Positions 8,458 to 18,594 of a stretch of DNA of 21,846 nt are shown one piece after another; the stretch's first letter is position 1; each line of letters begins with the position of its first letter. Position numbers and translations under genes: made by a program. The DNA is from Haplomitrium mnioides. Taxonomy: Eukaryota; Marchantiophyta; Haplomitriopsida; Calobryales. The stretch is from NCBI GenBank assembly GCA_049999725.1, contig JBNGIS010016917.1:1-21846 (forward strand). Reading direction: 5' to 3'. The notes under the pieces are model-generated. The model saw only the letters and a program-made list of their open reading frames with translations, did no database searches and had not been told where the DNA came from.

Positions 8458-9437
8458 AGTAACATCAGAATATAGCCTATGAAATTGTAGGACTTAGTAA
8501 GATTTAGATAAGAAGTAGTAAACCGCTGGACTATTTTGGAGTGGCTGTTCAAAGTTGTATAAGCCTACTCTCAAGACTTTAAACTAAGTGTTTGTTCTTT
8601 TAGTAAAAGCTCCTTTCAAAGAATTCCTTGAAATTGAGTGTGTATTATTTTGTAGAAAAGTTTTTTCTTCAAGAATTGAGTATAAATGTTCAGATTTTTT
8701 AGTTGCAATCTTTGAGTTGAATTAAATTAGATAATTGTCTAAGGAAGAAGGGAAGTAAGTGAATCCATTCTAAGAAGTTTGGAGAATAGAACTTAATCAA
8801 ATTTGCAATTGTCATATCAATCTTGGAGGATTTATCATTTATCAAGAAGAAAGCAAAGAAAAATTCTGAATCGTAAGAAAGCTCCAAAGAAGCCAAGCTA
8901 GAGAGGTGACCTAGGAAGTGTGTCGATCAGAGAAAAGTTGAGAGGTGACCCAAGAAGGGTGTCGATCAAGGTAGAGGTGAGCTCAAGTTGATTGTAGGGT
9001 CTACTTGATCTATTATGAGAGCGAAAGCTTTGTTAAATACTAGTAAGGGCTAAGCGAGTGTGAGGAAAATTAACCTTGTAGATTGACGGATAGGCAGGAT
9101 AGGGCTTTAGTCGATGGACTAAAGGTCATCACATCTAATCAAGGAAATCACTCAAGGTGGTTTCTTAAATCCAAAATTAACAATGTTGGAGAGGAGAGAG
9201 AAAGAGAGAAGAGAAGAGAGCGGAAGGTGCTATGAACTTTGTAATCCTCAAGGGAATCAACACATTTCTTGAGTGTTGCACAAGATAAAAGAAAGCATCC
9301 AATAGTTAGAATTATGAGAGGAGAAATTGAGTGCAAAGTAAGAACTAGAAGGCTCCAAAGTATGAAGGAGAAAGGCTTCCAAAGTTCTACGTGAGACGTA
9401 TGTCAAGCTAGTGTGAGTCTCGAAAGTTGTCGAGGAA
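8458..9437. other. Non-coding stretch with a 39-bp duplication and a GA tract
   Basis: No convincing coding frame. The stretch is AT-rich and then becomes purine-rich on the plus strand. It holds a two-copy 39-bp tandem repeat (8901 and 8940) and a GA-rich tract at about 9188-9221. It could be the untranslated region or LTR of the element that carried the coiled-coil ORF, but no boundary can be fixed. Confidence 0.3.
8901..8969. repeat. 39-bp tandem duplication
   Basis: GAGAGGTGAC at 8901 and again at 8940 opens two 30-bp copies that differ at only a few positions and both run through GTGTCGATCA. The offset is 39 bp. Confidence 0.75.
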
Positions 9438-10039
9438 GTGAAAAGGTTTAATCCAAAGAGCGACACCAAAAAAGAAGATAGGAATATGAAAGATTGGTGC
9501 AGTCCAAAAAGTTTCAAGGAGGTGACAGTTAAGCTTCCAGATAGAAAACTACGTTGGACGGCGGTGCATCGGAATTCTAGTCTATCTCTGAATGGTGAAA
9601 ATGGTTTTTGTAGACATCAACAAAGTTGTCATGTAGTGGAAGTCAATTGTGCGGAAGGTACAGAGGTTGTAGAGATGACAAAACTTTCCTATTGAAAATG
9701 ACGTCAAATTGTATCATGTTGTGGTTCAGCTAAAGTGTAAAAAGGTAACAAAAGAAGGGAGAAACAAAGTCCTCTTACCAAAGATAAATTTAGAGAAAAT
9801 TGTAGTACAAGCAACGAAGCACTTTGAAGAACCTTATAGAAAAGTAAAACTAGTATATGTCAGTGCAACATGGAAGATGCTCTGGATTAGATAAAGGGTC
9901 AGCCTATTGGCTCTTCAAAGATTCTCTTGATCACATCCAAAGATATTTTGAAGATAAAACAAAGAGAGAAGAAGCAGAGGATAGACAAAGGAGGAGATAC
10001 ATCGAAACATATATCGAAAGGAAGTTCAGGAGGAACTAG
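9438..10039 (+). other. Possible ORF remnants, unrecognised
   Basis: Three short plus-strand open frames follow each other (9438-9695, 9709-9894, 9857-10039). The products are basic and charged, for example SFKEVTVKLPDRKLRWTAVH in the first and DKTKREEAEDRQRRRYIETY in the last. No known motif is present. Their succession on one strand suggests a decayed gene or a transposon ORF, but codon-level evidence is weak and chance cannot be ruled out. Confidence 0.25.
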
Positions 10040-11808
10040 AGTGAGGAGGTTCTACAGTTGGACTTGAGGTTCTTAGGGTCAAGATATCATAAATGGAAAG
10101 AGGATTTTTTGTTGCTCCTAACTTTATTTCTTCTTCCGAATCCTTTCTTCATTGGGCTAAGAATTATTCCTAGAGATTATTTTCCACAATGGATTGTATA
10201 TCACTTCGGTGATAATTTCTTGAATTCAGTCATGAACTCAGCTATTCTAGTTTTTTTTTGCCAATAGTCACTTATGGGGAGCAATGAGACCTAACAATTT
10301 ACATTCTAACATAGTTTGGAGTGGCGTTTTCTGAAGTCTTCATAGAAGGCTACTTTGGGTACATGTTAAATAGTCGACGCAAGTTATGTGAGACTTCATC
10401 AAATTGATCTAAAGGAGAAAGATTTTTCTCTGTTTTGTTCATTTTGTTTATGCTCTATCAAATGAAATGGTTTATTTCCTATTGTTCTTATAAAAAAAGA
10501 AAAAATTTGACTTTCTTTTAGTAAAAACCCTAAAGAAATGAGGAGTTCAATTTTTTGAAGGTTCAAGGAGTTTTCGGAGGAAGAGAAGTTTGTACAAGGT
10601 AGAAATTGAGATCTCACAACAAGTAACATCCCTTTGCAAGAAATTTCAAGTCATTTGGAGTTTAATTCATGTATTTATGAGCAATTTTGAAGACAAAAGA
10701 GGTCATATTGAAGATAGATTTATATTTCGAGCAATTGTGACATTTTTTGCAACTATTCTAAAACAAATAGAGAACTATTAAAAATATGACAATGAAGACT
10801 ACAATTTTACATCAAGTTTGGATTCACTTAGAGTTGAGATCATTTTGTAGCAACTACTTGAAGTTGAAGACATATTATTGAGGTTCTTTGAGTTCACTGT
10901 TATTTCAACATGTGAGTTGTGGATACTTTTCCAATGAGAAGATTGTTAGAGAACTTGAAACTTTGTGAACAAAGAGATTTTAGTGTAAAGAAATTTTGTG
11001 TAAAAATTCAGATCAAATTATTTTGAAGTGAGGGAGTAATAAGTTGAAAAAACGCATGAGTGCTATATTTTTGTTTTTTCAAACATCAATTGAGTTTATG
11101 TTTGTGGTGAGCATTTTACTATGAAATTGTAGCTGAAATTTTGCACACATATCTAATATTTAACAATAATTTCAGTTTGAGAGTTTCAAAGCCAAGAATT
11201 AAGTAAAATTTACATTCTCTTTGACCAAAACCTGAGTAAGAGGTTGGAGAAATTTGTTTGTTTTTCATTTTGTTTTTTGTGATTGAGAGAAATCGAATCT
11301 ACAAAAGCATGAGACATTAAATCTCTGTTAGATTTTGCTTTATTTCAACACTTTGACCAAAAAACTTCTACTTTTCACACAACATTCTCCATAGCCATAT
11401 ACCTTGTGTATTCCTAGACCTAAATTATTCCCATTTGACAACAATGTTGGAAGAGTTCCTTCTCATTATTTCAGAAATTTTGCCGATGATGTGATGTGTC
11501 TTTTTGGAACAGACTTGATGTTTTTGTTTTCATCTATAAGAGCTTCATCTAATTTGAAAAGGGAAATCTAAAATCCAATTTGAAAATAGCGTCAAGTATT
11601 GTTACCAAAAGTGAAGGTTTTGTTCAGAAAAATTGTTTTCGCTGATATAAAACATTGCCTCCATAAGTGAAAAAACCTAGAAAGAGGGATAAATTGTGCA
11701 CTTTGGGATTTTCCTATTGCTATACTATTCCATCAGACATCTTACCTTTGTTGGATATCATTCTAAAGCAAATATTCAAGTCAGAAACACAAACAAAAAA
11801 TAAACAAA
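10040..11808. other. AT-rich DNA, no gene recognised
   Basis: Scattered short open frames on both strands show no family resemblance. The stretch resembles LTR or inter-element sequence, with many T and A runs. At the right end (about 11788-11815) a CAAACA/CACAAA-type low-complexity run leads into the gypsy integrase remnant and may have replaced part of it. I see no repeat of other LTRs of the window here. Confidence 0.4.
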
Positions 11809-12350
11809 CACAAACTAAAAGCCATTTTAACAAAATCTGTTTTGGCTCATCATTCCGATTGGGATGTATATATATGTGTGATGCGCTTTGGGCTTGAAAA
11901 TCAATGAAAAAATCAGCCATAGGCTTTACTCCTTTTCACTTTGTATATGGGCAAGAAGCCTTGCTATCATTTGAAATTCATGTCCCGTCTTTACGAATTG
12001 CAATAGCTCCCACATTGGATCTAGTCAAGTCCTTGCAATATTGCCTTGCTTCTTTAGAATGGCTTCATGAGGTTTGAGTAACTACATCTACATTGCATTT
12101 TTCTCATCAGCTTTAGATCAAAGAGAAACATGACAGATATCTCAAAGATAGATCTTTTCAAGTTCATGATTTGGTTTTAGTTTTTGACATGAGATTCATT
12201 TAATTTGCTCTTAAATTCACTACCTACTGATCATGTCCATTAAGAGTGACAACAGTATGTGCACATGAATACTTGAGTTTAGCAACACTAAACGGAACTA
12301 CCTTTGATGGTCAAATTGATGCAAATCATGTTAAACACTATTTTGTGTGA
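11809..12350 (+). pseudogene. pol: Ty3/gypsy integrase C-terminal part
   Basis: This is the end of a gypsy pol gene. The reading starts with LKAILTKSVLAHHSDWDVYI, followed after a one-base frameshift by CDALWA, the usual motif just beyond the catalytic Glu. Then comes GFTPFHFVYGQEALL, PSLRIA, KEKHDRYLKDRSFQVHDLVL and LATLNGTTFDGQIDANHVKH, ending at TGA 12348-12350 in the expected place after a KHYF-type end. There are four in-frame stops after the frameshift. The zinc finger, catalytic core, RT and RNase H are absent upstream. The fragment is therefore a 5'-truncated copy. LTR sequence is expected downstream but could not be delimited. Confidence 0.8.
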
Positions 12351-12812
12351 TTTTTGTTTTCGTGTTTGTTCCTACTTTGTTACTATTGTTTTGAGTATTG
12401 TTATCCCCATTCCAATTTTTTATAATTCATTTTTCAATAGTTTCCTAACTGACTTTCGTTCCTTAAACTCTAAACTTTTATGCTACATTTCGTATATGAA
12501 GTTTAAGTTTAAACCAAAAGATTTGCTGCAACACAAGATGCAGACTTATAATAGGTCTATGGAGCACTCAAATGCAACTATGGAGATTAAATGGATCTAT
12601 ATCATCCTCCTCATCAACTAAAAAATAACCTTCAACAATGATATTAAAAGACTAGAAATTTCTCATTACAAGATTTCTAGTATCCATGTTTATGTTCTAG
12701 TTAGAATGCAATGTATTGGGACTAGAATGTCAAAACAATTTTTGAATTGGACAAATCAAGACTTCATCAAAGCATCATAAGATAGCCAAACCTCAACAAG
12801 CTCACTCAAAGG

Positions 12813-12827
12813 AAAAAAAAAAAAAAA
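12813..12827. repeat. A15 homopolymer, possible polypurine tract
   Basis: Fifteen A between AAAGG and GAG. A polypurine tract of the upstream gypsy fragment is possible because the integrase stop lies 460 bp to the left, but no LTR start with TG follows immediately. Confidence 0.3.
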
Positions 12828-12911
12828 GAGTATATCCTCTATGCGGGTAAGTGCTCTCATGAGAAATTGTTTTAGGAAGGATTTATGTAATTTTTTATAT
12901 ATGGGTATGTT

Positions 12912-12929
12912 TTACTCATGTATGAGTAA
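12912..12929. repeat. 18-bp near-perfect palindrome
   Basis: TTACTCAT and ATGAGTAA are exact reverse complements separated by only GT. Confidence 0.7.
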
Positions 12930-14261
12930 CTACTTTAGATAACTCATGACTTTTAAGCATTCAATTTTACAAAACTCAACCATTTGACATCATCTCCAAT
13001 AAAGATGTTGGAACGTCACGTTATTATCTTCTCCAACGTACAATGTACTCTGACTTTGAATGATCACTACATGATATATCATTCAACTGACCTCCACCAC
13101 CAACTGCCATCTTCAACAAGAGTAGCTTGACCATCACCCAAACTTAGATTAATTTCTCCACTCGATTCTTAATTTTTTACAAAATTGACAATCACTCTAC
13201 TTTGTAGCCAAATCTTTCGCCCAATCATTTCTAAAACTTAGAAAATATGATAACCCTATTGTTAAGATCTTGCTAATTCCTCAACTTCAAAAACTTATTG
13301 CCAAGATATCTACCACGAATCTTTCGACGCTTCCTTTCACAAAGAACCAATTGTTTCAAATTCTAACAAGTTACGACAATTGGATGCCCTTCTTGCAAAC
13401 CTCCTTACCTTGCTTTGGATCTTTCTCCAACCTGAAACACAATCTTCTATACTTAAAAGCAACTTTCAAGCGTTCATGTTGTCGTTGCTTGATCTCCTTG
13501 TGAACTTACTAACTCGTGCATATGGATAGGCTTTCAAACCTGCCAAATATGAATCTTATCATGATCTTGTCCTTTCTTGGATCGATTCCTAACATTCTCT
13601 CTATCTATAATCTTCTAAGCTCCTATCGTTTAAGCTCATACTTCTTCTTAATGTTCCTCACAAGTTCTCTCTCTCAACACACAATGCTTCAAAGATGTGT
13701 AGCCAAACTCATAGTTTGAAGGAATTGCTTTTTAGATTAGTAAAAGGCACTTAATAGTACATCAAAATAGGATTATATCTTGAAAGAAAGAGCAAATGTT
13801 GTCGAAATGACATACCACTTCTCCCATCCTCATTTTTCCTCAACATTGTAAGCTGCAACTTAAAATTGCTTGGAGGTTTGGTGTCATATCATCATTTCAC
13901 CTTTCTTTGTCTTATCCTCTTCAAAATATCAAATTTTCTCTTCAATCTCCCATCAATCTTCAAATATTCCTTTTTCATCGTTGATATCATAACCCCATAT
14001 CAACTATGACATTTGGTATTACAAATAATTATGTTCTTGATCTTCAAACTTTTCTCTTGCCAATTGTAAGCCTTTGCTATTGGATAAATCTTTGATACAT
14101 GTCAACATCGGTTGAGTCATGATCGCTTCTCAATAGTCAATCTTCATAATCTTTATTAACTCAAATTTTCCCGCTCATTCTTAGTTTTGGATGAAGTTCT
14201 TACAAAAGTTGAACTCCCAATGTCATCTCTTCAGTATCAGACACCTTCATAAACCAATTAG

Positions 14262-15215
14262 TGTTAAGTTGCCATTTTGCCAAGAAAGGCAGTTTAAAGT
14301 TTTGAGATTTTAATTTTCTTTATAGAGGCTAGATCTTATTTAAGTTCTATTTTCTTTTACCCCTTTAATTTTTAATTTTTTGTTTTATTTAGTTTTTTAA
14401 AAGAACACATTGATTAGGAGAATGACCTTTTTAATCCTTTCCATCTACAGAGGTCAAAATTAGTATGTTCATTCAAAAAAACTAAGAGATCAATTTCTTA
14501 GTTATTTGTCAAGTAAACTCTTATTTTGCAAGAGAGGCTTTGATCTATTACTACATATTGGTTGGAGATTGACCCCATTCATTAAATGGACTTGCTATTA
14601 TTGAATGACATGTCCTGAGTGTGATGCTTGCAAGTGAAGTTCTAGGAATGCTTGACTACTTAGCTAGAAAATTCATTTGTCTCTCTAAGAAATCTATTTT
14701 TCCTTTGTGTTAGAATAGGAATTTTATTACTTTTTTATCCACATCTGGATTTCTGGGTCTGAAATGCCTTGGGTTGTGGGTTTCCTAGGGGTTCCCTATA
14801 CATGAACACTACTAAATTCTTTGGTTGAGTTTTCCTTGGATAGAAAACTCTTAAAGCTCTTTCCAATTAGAGTTTAAATACCGTTAAAGCAAGTACAATC
14901 CATTCGTGAATGGGATTGGATGGTTTTTGTATAGGCTTTCATCAAGCATAGAAGCTTAATACCTTTTGTATTGTGGTCAGAAGTAATATTCAATTAAGAT
15001 ATCTGCATGCTTTATGTTTTGTATGTGTGCAATATCGTAAAAACTGTAACACTTTTCACATAATCCTCGCGAGAATGACATCAGGTGAGCTTGTTCTATC
15101 AAGTTTGAGGAACACCGCTGTACTACAAAATGTGATAGGATTTTTATAAGAATTTTCAAGAGAAGTCGAGTGAGAACGCCAAATCTTTCATTTCTCATCT
15201 ATTTACTCTTTTACA
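14262..15215 (-). mobile_element. 3' LTR of minus-strand gypsy element
   Basis: On the minus strand the unit starts TGTAAAAG at 15215, directly after a polypurine tract that follows the integrase stop. A fitting end, GGCAACTTAACA, lies at 14262, giving about 954 bp with TG...CA ends and TGTAA/TTAACA-like inverted termini. The interior is non-coding. The right edge is well supported by the polypurine tract. The left edge is a best guess because no second copy exists for comparison. Confidence 0.45.
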
Positions 15216-15217
15216 TA

Positions 15218-15229
15218 CTTCCCCTCTCT
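15218..15229 (-). other. gypsy polypurine tract
   Basis: AGAGAGGGGAAG on the minus strand overlaps the end of the integrase stop codon (15228-15230) and is followed two to three bases later by the LTR start TGTAAAAG. This is the normal site for priming plus-strand synthesis. Confidence 0.65.
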
Positions 15230-15530
15230 ATTGTGCATTGTCTTTGCAAGCATCTTCTAACTCATTATATTTCTTCAATCGATGGTTGTTAATTCATGTA
15301 AGCAAAGGTTCTCCTGCCAATTTTGTAAGCTCTATTGATCCATTCAAAAACACTTGTATTACCCAATAAGGTCCTTCTTATATTGTATGTAAATTTCTTG
15401 GAAACAACTTATATCGAGAATCATACATTAGCGCCAAATCTCCTTCTTTCATTGGGAAAAATTGTAGCATCTAATCATGCTTCCATTTCCATTGAATTTC
15501 TTCATTCTTTTTGAGATTAATAGTTTAATA
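15228..15530 (-). pseudogene. pol: gypsy integrase C-terminal domain with GPY motif
   Basis: This is the DNA-binding tail of a gypsy integrase. It reads MKEGDLALMYDSRYKLFPRN from 15452, then LHT, a stop, EGPYWVIQVFLNGSIELTKL, and HRLKKYNELED, ending at 15228. The EGPYWVIQVF segment is the GPY/F motif. Weak similarity to the preceding linker extends to about 15530. The zinc finger and the whole catalytic core that should lie between this part and the RNase H connection at 15598 are missing, so about 250 codons were deleted. The stop codon touches the polypurine tract, a compact arrangement that confirms this as the end of pol. Confidence 0.8.
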
Positions 15531-15597
15531 ATTTATGCTAAAATTTATCCAAACATCTTCCCAATATCTCATTCGAACCTATTCCATACAAAATTCC

Positions 15598-16134
15598 TCA
15601 AAAGATCGTATAAGAAGCACGCTTATGAATAAACATTGCGTTCTTCTCATTCAAGAGCTCTGCTGGAATGAGATGATCAATTAAATAATCTTGGATGTCC
15701 CTATAATCAATGTTGAACTCTATTAAAAATAAATGTTCATCAACGAGCTCATTGTCCACTTGCTTTTCCGATGGTTTTTCTTTCAATCGTGATGAGAAGT
15801 ATACATTCTTGTGCTGGACTCCATGCTTTATTAAAATATGACATTCAAATTCTTGGAGAAGTAGCACCCATCAGGCTAATCTTCCCATCAAATCACTTTT
15901 ATTGATAATGCACTTTAGTGCATTATGATCAGTATAGAATAAGACAAAGTTACCCATGAGATAATGTCAATCCATCTCTTTCTGGTATATGGTTTTCTTT
16001 TGATACATATAGTTGTCTGCTAAAGTAATAAATTGAGTGTTTTTTCACCATCTTTATGGTTGAACACTACTCTGATAGTTGTAGTAGATGCATCAATACA
16101 CACATGGGATTTCTTGGACCAATCTAGCATTGTC
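15598..16134 (-). pseudogene. pol: gypsy RNase H and connection to integrase
   Basis: RNase H removes the RNA strand during reverse transcription. Reading right to left, it begins at about 16130 with DWSKKSHVCIDAS (first catalytic Asp region). A degraded middle part with stops and frameshifts follows, then FVLFYTDHNALKCIINKSDL near 15950-15890, with the TDH active-site motif. The frame from 15867 continues with LLLQEFECHILIKHG, SSRLKEKP, VDEHLFLIE, and IQDYLIDHLIPAEL, the linker that leads to integrase. The WSK, DAS and LLLQEF wording is typical of Athila/Tat-like rather than chromovirus elements, by recall. Several stops make it non-functional. Confidence 0.75.
15905..15926. repeat. 22-bp inverted repeat in RNase H remnant
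   Basis: ATAATGCACT (15905-15914) and AGTGCATTAT (15917-15926) are exact reverse complements with a two-base centre. They fall on the codons for the DHNALKCIIN motif. Confidence 0.75.
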
Positions 16135-16597
16135 ATCATTAGCGCAATTGTCATGTTATCTTTAGTTCTTCAAAAGCCTTCTGAGACAACCCCTATCCAC
16201 ACCTATGCCATATTTTTTCTTAATAATCAATTTAATAGTTCTGCTATCAAAGCATAGCTTTCAACCATTCTTATATAGTAACCCACACAACCAAGGAAAG
16301 ATTGCAACATGGCTAAACTATGAGGAATAGGCAGGTTCATAATTACTTAAACTTTTTTCATATCCGTAGTAATTTCTTCCTTGGAGATTTGATGTCCCGA
16401 CAAAATTCCTCATGTCATTCCAAAATAACATTTTTTTATTGAAGACAAATTTGGAGCTCCTGACATTTATGAAAACATTTACTTGAAAATCTTATATGGT
16501 ACTCTAATTTTGAATATATACAAAAGTTGTCCAAGAAGACTTCCATAAAAACTCAAAGATATTCCCGAAAAGTAGTTGTCATCACTTTAGTAAATAT
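16135..16597 (-). pseudogene. pol: gypsy reverse transcriptase, C-terminal part
   Basis: The frame begins at about 16609 with PTIFTKVMTTTF, matching the NAPATF motif of gypsy RT. It goes on to EVFLDNFCIYSKLE at 16540-16500, where the catalytic YxDD-type motif should be; here the second Asp is Asn (codon 16526-16528). Then come KCFHKCQELQICLQ and, after a frameshift, ILSGHQISKEEITTDMKKV and LQSFLGCVGYYIRMV, the thumb region. The fingers and the first part of the palm are absent, cut off at 16598 where LTR-like sequence begins. Many stops are present. The same element continues leftward into RNase H. Confidence 0.75.
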
Positions 16598-16836
16598 TGT
16601 TGGTATTGAATTTTCTAGCTCTAATAGGTTGCAAGGCTGATCTGGCAGCCCTCCTAGTCTAGTCAGGGTTAGCTAGGTATATGGGACTGATCTGGAGTTG
16701 TGCATAGGCACTCCTCCCCTATTGTATTATCGAGGCCATTTAAGCCCCTTGTGAATATACAAAGAATTCTCCAACTCTCATGTGTATGTGTATTTGATTT
16801 GTGTGATAAATTGCAATGCATAATTGTTGACAAAGT
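16598..16836 (+). mobile_element. Possible copia-type LTR interrupting the gypsy RT
   Basis: TGTTGGTATTGAATTTTC starts exactly where RT similarity ends. It continues with CTGATCTGG repeated at about 16649 and 16686, and GAATATACAAAGAATTCTCC near 16753, which has the look of the R/U5 region of small copia LTRs. A plausible end is GTTGACA near 16836, but no primer-binding site follows. It may be a solo or truncated LTR. The call rests on appearance and position only. Confidence 0.3.
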
Positions 16837-17502
16837 AGGTTCAAGAATTGGAGTCACACTGCAGAGCACGAATAATTTGAGGAGAAGCAAGAAAGGAAAA
16901 AGGAGAAAAAATCAAACCTCCATCGCACGGTGACAGAGTGTCAAATAGTCTGCAAAAAAAAAAAAAACTGCAGAAGAACTGTTGCTGTTGAAGGAAGATT
17001 GTTGCTCAAGAATTGAAGACAACAATTTAGGAGAACTTGACATTTGCTGAAGAAAGATGAGCTGGTTTTTAGGGTTTCAAAAATCAAAGAAGAAAGTAAG
17101 CTCTTTGAAGTAAAGAAAATTGAGCAAAAATCAAAGAATCAGATTCGAGGCAAAATTTGAGCAATTTTTGCCTATTATAGATTGTAGCAGAGTTGCCCAA
17201 GGGAGGCAAATCTTTTAGAAGTCAAAAGAGAAGATTCAAAGTAGAACTCAAAGAATTTTGCCAGCCAGTTCAAAGAAGGGTCGTCATTGAGGAGCTCGAG
17301 CAAAATTGAGCAGGATGTATGTTTACTAGTGAAGACAAAGTCACAAGAGGACAATTGAGGAAGAATCAACCAAAAGAAACAATTTGAATGGAGGTCAAAT
17401 TAGTTGAATCAAAGATCCAATCTGTTGTTGAAGAAAATTGTAGCAGCAAAAATTCAAGTCGGGTTCGTGTTCATGGCTGAGAAAGAGATCAAAGGTCATG
17501 GT
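16837..17502. other. Purine-rich non-coding DNA
   Basis: No gene. The plus strand is rich in AAGAATTGAAGA-like words. A 14-A tract (16954-16967) is flanked by CTGC on the left and CTGCAG on the right. The stretch may belong to the U5 part of the LTR to its right or to the leader of the possible copia insertion. Confidence 0.3.
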
Positions 17503-18014
17503 TGTTAGGACAAAATTCTAGATCAAACAAGGTCAGAAAGAAATTGAAGATCAAAAGAGGGTCTGTTTGTAGGTCAAGGCAAATCAAAAAGGTTTGTAGA
17601 TCAAGAATAAGTCGTTCACAAGTCAAGAAGAAATTGAAGGTGTTTTCTACTAAGGAAGAAGTCACTGGTAAAGAAAAAATTGTTTGCTGATGTCAAAGTA
17701 GCAAGGGAGGTTGTGAGATTGTGAAGTTGCCATAGAGCTCATCTCAAAGCAAAAATCAAAGAACTTTTGCTCTATTGGAGAGAATTGTATGGATAGAAGA
17801 AACCAACAAGCAACAACCAAAGAATATTTGTAAATGAACTCAAGGACCAAATCCAAATGAGTAAGAACTTATAGTGAACTCTAATAGAGTTCTACAACCA
17901 AAAGCAACTCAAGGCCCAAGCTAAGACCAAGAGTGCAAGCAAAATCCAAGCAACCAAAAAACCCAAGTGATTCGAGAAGAACTCTAAAATGAGCTGTGGG
18001 GCTAGGAAGCCCTT

Positions 18015-18023
18015 CTATTTATA
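18015..18023 (-). promoter_or_regulatory. LTR TATA box
   Basis: TATAAATAG on the minus strand, a near-consensus plant TATA box, in the U3 of the LTR. Transcription would start near 17985 and run leftward. Confidence 0.65.
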
Positions 18024-18084
18024 CAAGAGAAGAGGGTGTCATCCCTCTTTCTTCACTTTCAAGTCACTTCTTGTTTCAACCTTT

Positions 18085-18155
18085 AAAGTGACTCTCTACT
18101 AAAAGTGACTTTGAAGGCAACTGATCCTATCTCAACCCTAAAAGTGACTCTCTAC
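18085..18155. repeat. Short direct repeat in U3
   Basis: AAAGTGACTCTCTAC occurs at 18085-18099 and 18141-18155. A related AAAAGTGACTTTGAAG lies between them, and the reverse form AAGTCACTT lies at 18061. Confidence 0.7.
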
Positions 18156-18220
18156 CACTTCTTTCACTCCTCTCTATTTTCTTATAAATAGTACAACCTT
18201 ATACTTGTACTACTATATAA

Positions 18221-18232
18221 TCCTCACCTTCT
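18221..18232 (-). other. gypsy polypurine tract
   Basis: AGAAGGTGAGGA on the minus strand follows the end of the pol frame (stop at about 18231-18233) and precedes the LTR. The position fits; the tract is shorter and less pure than usual. Confidence 0.45.
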
Positions 18233-18594
18233 AATCAATGACATCCTTGTCATTGCCGCAAATTTCAAATATTTGAGCAACAGTAAGATGGTTGCGAGCA
18301 TCTTTCAAGAAAGAAGATAAATGAGGCAAAAAAAGTAAAAATACTTAGAACATTGGAAGAAGAAAGAGAAAGCAAACCATCTGGAACAAGAAGATGTTGA
18401 TTTGAATTAAGAAAGAAAGGAGAAAACCCAATACTTGCTTGTTTGGAGTTGTTGTAGGCGATCTCCACATCTGGTAAGAAACTATTCTAATCGGTATAAT
18501 GAATATTGATGAATGCGCAAAGCATATCCTCCACAATGCAATTAGTACGCTTCATTTGCCCATCTATTTGAGAATGATAGGCAATAGACATAGT
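18231..18594 (-). pseudogene. pol: gypsy integrase, second half, core deleted
   Basis: Reading right to left: MSIAYHSQIDGQMKRTN, then VEDMLCAF, YNNSKQASIGFSPFFLN, NQHLLVPDGLL, and after a frameshift SFLKDARNHLTVAQ, ending IFEICGNDKDVID at the stop. The catalytic Glu, normally in DGQxE, is Lys here. The sequence joins the preceding half at GMPK with roughly 25 residues missing, including the second catalytic Asp (DRD motif). The usual GPY module or chromodomain after LTVAQ is also missing, so a second deletion brought the end of pol close. The fragment cannot encode an active enzyme. Confidence 0.8.

Larger units (their letters stand above)
12351..14261. other. AT-rich DNA after gypsy integrase, no gene recognised
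   Basis: It probably includes the 3' untranslated region and LTR of the integrase fragment to its left. A purine run with 15 A at 12813-12827 (AAAGG, A15, GAG) could be a polypurine tract. An 18-bp palindrome lies at 12912-12929. Between about 13270 and 13720 the minus strand gives charged stretches such as RLEKDPKQGKEVCKKGIQ, which may be a faint coding remnant. Plus-strand open frames there are hydrophobic mirror images. Confidence 0.35.
17503..18220 (-). mobile_element. 3' LTR of minus-strand gypsy element
   Basis: The LTR lies just downstream, on the minus strand, of a pol gene and a polypurine tract. It contains a strong TATA box at 18015-18023. The U3 part (18220-18024) carries AAAGTGACTCTCTAC twice, at 18085 and 18141, a typical enhancer-like U3 repeat. 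The left end at about 17503 (CCTAACA on the minus strand) is only a candidate and the LTR may extend further left. The start at 18220 reads TTATATAG rather than TG, so the first G may have mutated. Confidence 0.5.

Noticed and set aside
12304-12621. 105-codon plus-strand open frame
   Set aside because: It overlaps the end of the gypsy integrase in another frame, is AT-driven and hydrophobic, and shows no family motif. Probably chance.
13270-13719. Two plus-strand open frames in series
   Set aside because: Ser/Leu/Phe-rich mirror images of a charged minus-strand stretch. No motif on either strand is firm enough to call a gene.
16669-16933. ORFs on both strands over the possible copia LTR
   Set aside because: No motif; non-coding LTR-like sequence explains the stretch better.
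17502-17690. Basic 62-codon plus-strand ORF rich in Lys, Arg and Ser
   Set aside because: It arises from purine-rich repeat words inside the LTR of a minus-strand element. No relation to a known basic protein.
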